Part shown: positions 1 to 6,436 of the stretch, piece by piece | Position numbering within the stretch: position 1 is the first letter of the stretch | Layout of the letters: each line of letters opens with the position of its first letter | Origin: Planctomycetota bacterium | GTDB lineage: Bacteria > Planctomycetota > UBA11346 | Assembly (NCBI GenBank): GCA_013816645.1 | Contig: JACDEC010000028.1 | Location: 1-14,133 of the forward strand | Length of the DNA stretch: 14,133 bases | Reading direction: 5' to 3' | The notes under the pieces: generated by a model | What the model was told of the DNA's origin: nothing | Seen by the model: the letters and a program-made list of their open reading frames with translations, nothing else | Databases searched by the model: none | Program-made: the position numbers and the translations under genes

Positions 1-2760
1 GTGAATGACAATCGAGATGAAAACGATGAAACAATTGAAGTCACCTTGGATAGTCCTGTCGGAGCAACGCTGTCGGCAGCCGGCGGGGTGTACACTATTG
101 TCGACAATGATGCCACGCCAACCGTGCGGTTTTCGGCAGCATCGAGTAGCTCTCCGGAAACTCCGGGGCCCAAATCCATCCCTGTCGTCTTGAGTGCCGC
201 TTCAGGGCGCGCAGTCTCAGTCGGCTGGGGCGGCGGGATCCTTACTTTCCTCCCAGGAGAAACGACAAAAAATATTGTCCGCACCCTCGATGCGAGCAGC
301 GATAATCCTTTCGACGAGGCCAATCGTGTCTTCACTTATCGACTCGGTGAACCACTCGAAAACGTGACGTTGGGCACGCCCATCGACCACATCCTCACCA
401 TCACGGACAACGATCCGCCACCTAGCGTGAGATGCCCTGCAGGTATCATGACGGCGACCGAAACGCAGAGCGCCAGCGTCCTCATTCCTGTCGTTCTGAG
501 TATCCCATCGCTGCGGTCCGTCGCGGTCCCGTATACGGTGGGCGGAACGGCATCCGGTGGTGGCCAGGACTATACTTTGGCCAACGGCACTCTGACGTTC
601 CTCCCAGGGCGGCACGAGGGGTACATCAACCTGGTGGTCGTCAATGATTCGAAGGATGAACCTAGCCAAACGGTCATTGTCACTTTAGGAGCGCCTACAT
701 TCGCAACTATGGGCACGCCATCGAGTCAGACATTCACGATCCAGGATGACGATGCGCCTCCGGTAATGTCCATCTCAGTCAGCCCGCTTTCTGGACTGGA
801 GAATGCGGCGCCGGTAATATTTACTGCGGTGTTATCGCAGGATTCCGAGTACGCCATTTCAGCTCCATATACCGTTAGCGGTACAGGATCTACCGCCATT
901 GGGGGCGGAGTAGATTACACTCTCGCGAACGGAAGCTTCTCCTTCGCCATTGGGCAGACGTCAAAAACGGCCTCGATGGGAATCGTGAACGATGCGCTCT
1001 CTGAGAATGAAGAGTTGGTATTTGTAGCCCTTGGTACCCCGACAAATGCGACGCTCGGTCAATCCCCAACGGCCGGATACTCCATCACGGACAATGACCC
1101 CTTGCCCTCAGTGCAGTTCTCCGTCGATGGCGCGACTGCGCCCGAAGCCACGACTTCGGCTGCCCTTACCATCCTCCTCAGCGCGGCCGCTGGCCGCGAT
1201 GTGAGCGTGGATTATACGCTGAGCGGTTCCGCTGTTGGCGGCGGCATCGACTACACGCTGGCAGGCGGATCCGTCACGTTCGCCGCTGGCCAGACGAGCA
1301 AGGCTCTCTCCTTGACGATCGTCAATGACGCCCTGGACGAATCGAATGAAGCCGTCATTGTCACGCTCTCGTCGCCCGGCAAGGCGACACTAGGATCGCG
1401 CGCCACATATACCTACACCATCACCGATAACGATGCCACGCCGACAGTCGCGTTCGGTTCTTCGACATCCAGCGCACTGGAAGCGTCGTCGCCCGGCATC
1501 GCCGTGCTGTTGAGCGCCGCCTCGGGACTCCCCGTTACCATCCCGCTGACCGTTGGCGGGACTGCCAGCGCTGGAGGAGCGGACCATGACCTCGCTTCTG
1601 AAAATTTCGTTATTCCTCCCGGAACCTCGTCAGCGACCATCCCTGTTGCGATAGTTGGCGATCAATCCGATGAGCCCAACCAGACAGTCGTCGTCACGAT
1701 GGGTACTCCGACCAATGCCACGCTCGGTGCGATCACCGCCCACACGTACACCATCCAGGACGATGACGCGCCGCCTCGCCTCGATTTCGCCATTGCCACT
1801 TCGCAGGCTGCCGAGGCGCTCTCCCCGGCGTTCATCGGCCTGACGCTCTCCGCGACTTCCGAGTTCGGCGTTACCGTCGGTTACGCTCGGACCGGGGGAA
1901 CCGCGACGGCAGGCGCCGACTTTGCCCTTGCCGGCAGCTCGCTCACGATTGCTGCTGGACAGGTCTCCGCTGCAATCCAGTTGGGCATAGTAGACGACTC
2001 CGTCGCGGAAGCTGATGAAACTGTCATTGTTGCCCTCATCTCTCCAGCGAATGCGTCCCTGGGCCCCCAGTCCCAGCACACCTACTCCATACTGAACGAC
2101 GACACCAAGATTTCGTTTGAGACGGCAGCGGTTTCTGGGACGGAATCTTCCACCCAAGCATCACTGGCAGTAAAGCTGAACGCACCCTCGCAACAACCTG
2201 TCTCTGTGCCTTATGCGGTCCATGGCACGGCAAAAGGTGGAGGGGCTGACCACTTGCTCGTTGCGGGCATCCTGCGCATCGACTCCGGTATTTCGGGCGC
2301 TATCGCTCTGACCATTGTGAACGACTTGCTCGATGAAGCCGATGAAACCGTGGAGGTCCGGCTTGGAATCCCGGTAAACGCTGCTCTTGGGGACCACGCG
2401 ACATGCGTCTATACGATCAGGGACGATGACTTTCCGCCGAAGCTGTCCTTCACGTCGGCGAATGGCGGAGCTGTCGAGGGTGCAGGGGCGACGTCCGTCG
2501 GAATGAGGATCAAGCCCGCCAGCGGTCGTGATGTCGTTATCGCCATCGACGTAGCCGGGAGCAGCACGGCGATTGCCGGGGATTATTCTCTATCCACGCG
2601 AGCGTTGACTATTCCTGAAAGGAGAAACTTCGGCCTCGATCACCGTCTCTCCCGTCGACGACTGGATCGACGAAGCGGCGAGCGAATCGGTCGTGCTCAC
2701 TCTCGCGAGCGGTCAGGCGACCGTGGACGCGCCTGCGCAGCACGTATTCACCATCGGTGA
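1..2760 (+). CDS. Calx-beta repeat protein, N-terminal part of a giant polymorphic toxin (5' partial, frameshifted at its 3' end)
   Basis: The reading frame is open from the first base and already lies inside a Calx-beta domain, so the true start is upstream of the window. It encodes a chain of domains of about 110 residues. Each ends in an acidic strand such as YTITDND or TIQDDD followed by a short proline linker (ATP, APP, PPP), and each carries a VND..DE..ETV.VTL segment. These are hallmarks of Calx-beta domains, which bind calcium in sodium-calcium exchangers and form stalks in large secreted bacterial proteins. The natural frame ends near 2620. Beyond it this frame gives arginine-rich sequence unlike the repeats, while frame 2 resumes the repeat with GETSASITV and ends in FTIGDDDAPP. 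The last 45 or so codons are therefore out of frame. The likely role is an extracellular stalk carrying a C-terminal toxin. The Calx-beta assignment is confident; the toxin role is inferred from what follows. Confidence 0.85.
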   Translation: MNDNRDENDETIEVTLDSPVGATLSAAGGVYTIVDNDATPTVRFSAASSSSPETPGPKSIPVVLSAASGRAVSVGWGGGILTFLPGETTKNIVRTLDASSDNPFDEANRVFTYRLGEPLENVTLGTPIDHILTITDNDPPPSVRCPAGIMTATETQSASVLIPVVLSIPSLRSVAVPYTVGGTASGGGQDYTLANGTLTFLPGRHEGYINLVVVNDSKDEPSQTVIVTLGAPTFATMGTPSSQTFTIQDDDAPPVMSISVSPLSGLENAAPVIFTAVLSQDSEYAISAPYTVSGTGSTAIGGGVDYTLANGSFSFAIGQTSKTASMGIVNDALSENEELVFVALGTPTNATLGQSPTAGYSITDNDPLPSVQFSVDGATAPEATTSAALTILLSAAAGRDVSVDYTLSGSAVGGGIDYTLAGGSVTFAAGQTSKALSLTIVNDALDESNEAVIVTLSSPGKATLGSRATYTYTITDNDATPTVAFGSSTSSALEASSPGIAVLLSAASGLPVTIPLTVGGTASAGGADHDLASENFVIPPGTSSATIPVAIVGDQSDEPNQTVVVTMGTPTNATLGAITAHTYTIQDDDAPPRLDFAIATSQAAEALSPAFIGLTLSATSEFGVTVGYARTGGTATAGADFALAGSSLTIAAGQVSAAIQLGIVDDSVAEADETVIVALISPANASLGPQSQHTYSILNDDTKISFETAAVSGTESSTQASLAVKLNAPSQQPVSVPYAVHGTAKGGGADHLLVAGILRIDSGISGAIALTIVNDLLDEADETVEVRLGIPVNAALGDHATCVYTIRDDDFPPKLSFTSANGGAVEGAGATSVGMRIKPASGRDVVIAIDVAGSSTAIAGDYSLSTRALTIPERRNFGLDHRLSRRRLDRRSGERIGRAHSRERSGDRGRACAARIHHR

Positions 2761-2775
2761 TGATGACGCTCCTCC
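1..2775 (+). repeat. Tandem Calx-beta domain array (8 full units plus one partial)
   Basis: Protein-level repeats of roughly 300-350 bases. Approximate boundaries, set at the D-N/D-D linker, are 1-120 (partial), 121-423, 424-762, 763-1110, 1111-1443, 1444-1776, 1777-2103, 2104-2439 and 2440-2775. The units share a GGG.DYTLA or similar turn, an LTF..GQTSK strand and the VND..DE motif, but have clearly diverged from each other at DNA level. The unit at 121-423 is the most divergent, lacking the usual VGGTA.GG.DYTL segment. The last unit contains the first frameshift. Confidence 0.85.
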
Positions 2776-5137
2776 GACATTTACGACTGCTCCCACGGCG
2801 GTTCTGGAAGCGGGAGGAGCGCGCGTGGTTCTCGCCGCAGTGGCTGCAGATGACGACGGCGAACTCGAATTGAGGTATTGCTGGCGTGTTAAGATCCCCA
2901 TACCAGTCGAGCTGCCGCTGATCAACGAGCCATCGATGCTGCAACTCGACACCGCGAAGCAGAACACCACCACCGCGCGCGACGCGAGCGGCGACGACGA
3001 CCTCGTCGAGGTGCCTTCACCCTACGCGGGCAACGGCGCCATGCCGCTCTCACGAAGCCCGCTGAACGCCCAGGCATCCAATACGCTCGACTGGACGCCC
3101 AACATTGGGCGCCAGGATGCGATCTATGAGCAGGGCCTGTACGTGGCCGGTCAGATCCTCCCCCATGGGTCGAGCGGCAGCGATCTCTTCCAGCCATTCA
3201 CCAGGCCGGGAGCCGCGTTCCCGTTTGGCGCGGGCGGTCAGGGGTACGACTCCGAGCTGAGCGAGCGGACGCTCGTAAGCCTGCTCACTGACGGGCTTGG
3301 TGCCCGCGCCGACGTGGCTAAACGCCTCGACGACGTCTGCCCGCCCGCGGAGATCTGGCGCCGCTACGCGCTCCGCTACCTTCCCGATGGATTTGTCGAC
3401 CGTGGAGAAACGGATCCGCTCTATCGGGAACGCCTTGCCCTGGAAGTGCAGGCCAAGCGCATGCTCGAGTTCGCGGCCGCCGCCCGTTTCAAGCGGTTCT
3501 ACAGCATCACCATCGACGCCGAGGATCCATCGGCCCCGACGCCTCCGTTCAGCCAAGGATTGCGCCTGCCGATGAGCGGCGACCGGATCCAGGGCAGCAT
3601 CGTCACCATTCCCTCGGATTCCCAGATCCGGGACGTTCTCGCCAACTTCTTCGGCGTCGCAGGGATATCAGCGCTCTTCCAGACGAGCATCTCTCCTGAC
3701 TGGAATCTCGGTCACCCGCTCACGGAGGAAGTGGTCAATCACATGATCTCCGAGCGCACGGACTATTGCGAGAGCCTGCTGAAGGCGATGGAACCTGGGG
3801 CTGGCGGTCGTTGGCCATTGCGCGCGGTATTCGTTGATTCATCCGGTCAATTGATGAACCAAACGGATGTCTTCGCCGAGCTGTGGGACGCCGAGTTCGA
3901 GGTCGCCTTCAACGACGATCGGTTCGTGGAGATCCGTTTCGAGCCCTCACTGTGGAACATGATGACCGGCAATCGCACGGTCGAACTGGCCATGAACGGT
4001 GCCGGCGCTGGGGTCTACACCATCCAATACGAGGGCGAAACGTTCAGCTTCCGGCTCATCGCCGAGAATGACCGCATGAAGGCGATCGTCGTTGCTCAGG
4101 ACGAGATTTATCGCCTGCTGCTGGCGCTGAACAACCGCTCCTTCGCCCAGTTCTGGCAGCAGTTCGGCTCAGAAAATAAGGTTGGGATGGCGGCTTTCAT
4201 GGTCGGCGACGCGATGTGGGGCATGGGCGACGCGCTCAAGCTGTCCATCGGACTCTCTGGAGGCCTCGACTACGAGACCGGCCAGCGCATATCCCGCACC
4301 GAGATGGGTTATTACGCGATCGGCACGGCGATGAATGTCGTGCCAGGCGGCCTCATCCTGAAGCAAGCGGGCAAGGTGATGGGATCCGTCCTGCCCTCGG
4401 GCTCCTCGCTCGCCAAGGCGCTGCGCGGCAATGTCGCGCGCGTAGCGAGCGGATCCAAACTCGACAGCGCCATCGATGCACTGGCGGACAGCGGAGAGGC
4501 TTTGGCCACCCAGGCGGCCCGGACAGCCCCGCCGCGAGTGCCCGGTGGCGACATCGGACCGCGGCGCCTAGACGGCATGGTGTCGATCGCGGCCGGAACC
4601 ATCCGTTCACTGTTGAAGGCCACCATCGCGGGCCCCGAGATCTGGCGCTTCCACGCGGACTGCGTCGCTCTCGCTCCGCATGTCGGGGTGGTGAAGGGCG
4701 CCACGCGCGCGCGTGCCGGCATGTTCCGGCCCCTGGGGGAGACGCTCAAGCGCACCCTCACCTCCGTCGCGTCGCTGCGCAACCTGCCGCGCAACGCGCG
4801 CGAACTGGTGCAGGGCATTCGCGACACCCAGGATTTCATCGATGGTCTGATATCCGATCTCGGCCCGGTCGAGGCGCTCCGCCGGCTCGAGAAGCTCCGT
4901 GCGACCGCCTGCTTCGCGGGCCATACGCCGGTGCTGCTCGCGGACGGCGCGCGTAGGCCGATTGCCGACATGAAGATCGGGGATCTCGTGCTTACCCGAC
5001 GGCTCAATCAGCCGGGGGGGGGCGGAATCCGCCGGCCGCGTTACCGAAGTGCTCGTCCACCGCGTCGACCGCGTGCGCCGGCTGACCCTGGCCGTTCCCG
5101 GTGGCGGAGAGGATGCGATCATCACGACCACGGATGA
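2693..5137 (+). CDS. Central region of the giant toxin: end of the last Calx-beta unit, unrecognised region, N-terminal half of HINT
   Basis: This segment is open in frame 2. A GTG is present at 2693, but the true reading joins the preceding frame near 2620. It first finishes a Calx-beta unit (VLTLASGQATV ... FTIGDDDAPP), then has a truncated Ig/PKD-like stretch (TAVLEAGGARVVLAAVAADD ... ELRYCW) to about 2884. About 670 residues follow that I cannot assign. They contain an aromatic, acidic part (FWQQFGSENKVGMAAF) and a glycine/alanine-rich hydrophobic part (about 4190-4400), which could be a membrane-active or pre-toxin segment. From 4910 a HINT domain begins with the expected cysteine in ACFAGHTPVLLADG, then PIADMKIGDLVLT. 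After the G9 run this frame degenerates into RRPRYRSARPPRRPRAP, so the part beyond about 5022 is not the native protein. The function of the central region is unknown. Confidence 0.75.
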   Translation: MLTLASGQATVDAPAQHVFTIGDDDAPPTFTTAPTAVLEAGGARVVLAAVAADDDGELELRYCWRVKIPIPVELPLINEPSMLQLDTAKQNTTTARDASGDDDLVEVPSPYAGNGAMPLSRSPLNAQASNTLDWTPNIGRQDAIYEQGLYVAGQILPHGSSGSDLFQPFTRPGAAFPFGAGGQGYDSELSERTLVSLLTDGLGARADVAKRLDDVCPPAEIWRRYALRYLPDGFVDRGETDPLYRERLALEVQAKRMLEFAAAARFKRFYSITIDAEDPSAPTPPFSQGLRLPMSGDRIQGSIVTIPSDSQIRDVLANFFGVAGISALFQTSISPDWNLGHPLTEEVVNHMISERTDYCESLLKAMEPGAGGRWPLRAVFVDSSGQLMNQTDVFAELWDAEFEVAFNDDRFVEIRFEPSLWNMMTGNRTVELAMNGAGAGVYTIQYEGETFSFRLIAENDRMKAIVVAQDEIYRLLLALNNRSFAQFWQQFGSENKVGMAAFMVGDAMWGMGDALKLSIGLSGGLDYETGQRISRTEMGYYAIGTAMNVVPGGLILKQAGKVMGSVLPSGSSLAKALRGNVARVASGSKLDSAIDALADSGEALATQAARTAPPRVPGGDIGPRRLDGMVSIAAGTIRSLLKATIAGPEIWRFHADCVALAPHVGVVKGATRARAGMFRPLGETLKRTLTSVASLRNLPRNARELVQGIRDTQDFIDGLISDLGPVEALRRLEKLRATACFAGHTPVLLADGARRPIADMKIGDLVLTRRLNQPGGGGIRRPRYRSARPPRRPRAPADPGRSRWRRGCDHHDHG

Positions 5138-5351
5138 CCACCCTTTCTGGGTGGCTGGACCGGGCTGGACCCCGGCGCGGGATGTGAAGAGCGGCGACCA
5201 TCTGATCGGAGAACACGGCACGTCATGCGTCGTGGCATGCGCTTCGATCTCCCTGCCGGAACCCATTGACGTCTACAACCTCCAGATCGACGGTTCGCAC
5301 ACCTATTTCGTCCTCCCCGATGGCTCGTCGGCGGCGATCTGGACGCACAAT
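4910..5351 (+). other. HINT (hedgehog/intein) self-cleaving domain, spanning the second frameshift
   Basis: The first residue is Cys (TGC at 4910) in CFAGHTPVLL, the N-terminal nucleophile block. The TxxH block is TDDH (Thr at 5130, His at 5139) in TTTDDHPFWV. The late block is VYNLQIDGSHTYFV, and the domain closes with His-Asn (5346-5351) in IWTHN. The residue after Asn is Tyr, followed by Cys, so the +1 position lacks the Cys/Ser/Thr needed for intein splicing. By analogy with other polymorphic-toxin HINT domains, this points to autoproteolytic release of the C-terminal domain. The domain is intact only if one G is removed from the run at 5014-5022. Confidence 0.8.
5014..5022 (+). repeat. 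G9 homopolymer at the second frameshift
   Basis: Nine consecutive G residues within the HINT coding region. With eight G the reading would be NQPGGAESAGRVTEVL, connecting the frame-2 and frame-3 segments without a stop. With nine, translation runs into frame 2 and ends at 5137, before the nuclease. Slippage in such a tract could switch nuclease production on and off. It is also a classic site of sequencing error. Confidence 0.7.
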
Positions 5352-5954
5352 TACTGCCGCAATCTGAAGGAGTTCCTGCTGAGCGCTCGCGCCCTGATGC
5401 GGAAGGGCGCGCTGCCGAGCACCCTGCGGCGCGTCGACCTCGAAGCGATGTGGCACGAATACCGGACCAGCAAGCGCCTGGGCTTCCCAGGCGTCGTGGA
5501 AGGCGCCGAGAACCGGCACCTGATCCGCGATCGTTACTTCGCCAACAACCCCCATGTCGCGGCTTATGCCAAAGAGATCGATTTGCACCATTGCATACCG
5601 GTCGAAGTGGCCATTAGGCACCAGGCGTTCTTCAAGCGCATCGGCGGATTCAACACTCACGCACCGTTCAACGCCATGCCCTTGCCGCACGAAAACTCGA
5701 AGTTGCTCGGTCGAACGACCCGCAGCACGCACAATGGAGGACATGCCAACTACCGGGACGTCATCAACGGAAAGGTTCTCGCCATAAAGGACGCGTTCGA
5801 CCCGAGTGCGATCGGTAAAAGCGTCAAATCGGTGCAAGACTTGATGGACCGCATCCGTCTTGGTCTGCGTAAGGGCATCCCGATCGATCCTGATCCCGTC
5901 CGCGGCATAACCATAGAGGACGTCGAGCGCGAGTGGATTGAGTGGCTGAAATGA
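5049..5954 (+). CDS. C-terminal half of HINT plus AHH-like HNH/Endonuclease VII-superfamily nuclease domain (toxin tip)
   Basis: This is the frame-3 segment. A GTG at 5049 is available, but the protein is more likely the continuation of the upstream frame after a one-base correction. It carries the TDDH and VYNLQIDGSHTYFV blocks of the HINT domain and its terminal His-Asn (5346-5351). The released domain of about 200 residues follows. Its core is DLHHCIPVEV (HH at 5586-5591), then FFKRIGGF, FNAMPLPHENSK and STHNGGHANYRDVIN (His at 5730 and 5742). This HH-IP, N-x-x-P-L-P, H-x-GGH-x-x-Y pattern is that of AHH-type nucleases, with Leu in place of the usual Ala before HH. The expected activity is metal-dependent DNA cleavage in a competitor cell. 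The stop overlaps the start of the next gene (ATGA). The nuclease call is good at superfamily level and less sure for the exact family. Confidence 0.75.
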   Translation: MLVHRVDRVRRLTLAVPGGGEDAIITTTDDHPFWVAGPGWTPARDVKSGDHLIGEHGTSCVVACASISLPEPIDVYNLQIDGSHTYFVLPDGSSAAIWTHNYCRNLKEFLLSARALMRKGALPSTLRRVDLEAMWHEYRTSKRLGFPGVVEGAENRHLIRDRYFANNPHVAAYAKEIDLHHCIPVEVAIRHQAFFKRIGGFNTHAPFNAMPLPHENSKLLGRTTRSTHNGGHANYRDVINGKVLAIKDAFDPSAIGKSVKSVQDLMDRIRLGLRKGIPIDPDPVRGITIEDVEREWIEWLK

Positions 5955-6436
5955 CCGTCCCGGATCTCTCTCGATTGAATGCAATGGAGTCGTACTTCGC
6001 TACGCAGCATATATTCTTCCGTGCTTCAGAAGGCTTGGCGCTCCCGCCCCACCGCCGATCTGGATTAAAGCGGATTGCATCATCCTATAGAAATGCGGCC
6101 TACTGCGGGCTCCTAGCCCGCGCATGGACTGATTCTGGCCAAGCATTATCAGAGAGCATGGATTCGAAAGACGAAATAGTCGTCACTAACGCAATCGGCA
6201 GGATAAAAAAGTTCGCGCTTTCTAATTGGGCCGGCGACTGGCTCCGGGAGCCAGCAGTCGCCGATCCCTTGGTTACATTTGTAAGTGGAATCGCGTGTGA
6301 CTTGGTTCTCGGCAGAAGTTCAGACGCGTTCTTCCTGGGCATCTGGGCGCTCCTGCGCGATGGCGGCTGGCCATGTGGCTACCAGGGCGCTATTCCCAAC
6401 GGCACCTACGCGGTTTATTATAAAGACGCACCATGA
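5951..6436 (+). CDS. Candidate immunity protein for the AHH-like toxin (unrecognised family)
   Basis: The product has 161 residues from the ATG at 5951, whose ATGA overlaps the toxin stop at 5952-5954. A GTG at 5942 in the same frame would add three residues but lies inside the toxin tail, and the ATGA arrangement is preferred. I do not recognise the family. There is no signal peptide and no clear membrane segment, so it is predicted cytoplasmic, as expected for an antidote to a nuclease. Visible features are a basic N-terminal third (PPHRRSGLKRIASSYRNAAY), an aromatic NWAGDWLREP stretch and a tail rich in Trp, Gly and Tyr (GIWALLRDGGWPCGYQG). Its DNA is visibly more AT-rich than its neighbours, common for immunity genes, which recombine together with toxin tips. 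Position directly after a HINT-nuclease tip is the main evidence for the immunity role, which is inferred. Confidence 0.65.
   Translation: MTVPDLSRLNAMESYFATQHIFFRASEGLALPPHRRSGLKRIASSYRNAAYCGLLARAWTDSGQALSESMDSKDEIVVTNAIGRIKKFALSNWAGDWLREPAVADPLVTFVSGIACDLVLGRSSDAFFLGIWALLRDGGWPCGYQGAIPNGTYAVYYKDAP

Larger units (their letters stand above)
1..5954 (+). other. Composite gene: Calx-beta / unknown region / HINT / AHH-like nuclease toxin, broken by two +1 frameshifts
   Basis: Removing one A from the AAA at 2618-2620 and one G from the G9 run at 5014-5022 joins three open frames into a single product of about 1,980 visible residues with no internal stop. At both joints the domain being read (a Calx-beta unit, then the HINT domain) continues with its expected motifs in the new frame, which is strong evidence that this was one gene. 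Layout in nucleotide positions: Calx-beta array to 2775, Ig/PKD-like remnant 2776-2884, unrecognised central region about 2885-4909, HINT 4910-5351, C-terminal nuclease 5352-5954. The same order of stalk, autoprotease and nuclease, followed by an overlapping small gene, is typical of bacterial polymorphic toxins. Whether the frameshifts are real (pseudogene or phase variant) or sequencing errors cannot be told from the sequence. Confidence 0.75.

Noticed and set aside
5014..5022. Programmed ribosomal frameshifting at the G9 run
   Set aside because: No supporting downstream stem-loop or upstream stimulatory site was identified, and the other break at an AAA run suggests ordinary single-base insertions. 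Not excluded, but weaker than error or slippage.
4910..5351. A splicing intein inserted in a host protein
   Set aside because: There is no +1 Cys/Ser/Thr, no homing endonuclease block, and no recognisable host protein resuming after it. The downstream part is a nuclease-like toxin tip.
1..5954. RHS/YD-repeat, filamentous haemagglutinin or PAAR/VgrG type VI carrier
   Set aside because: No YD repeats, haemagglutinin repeats, PAAR or VgrG motifs were seen. The repeats are clearly Calx-beta.
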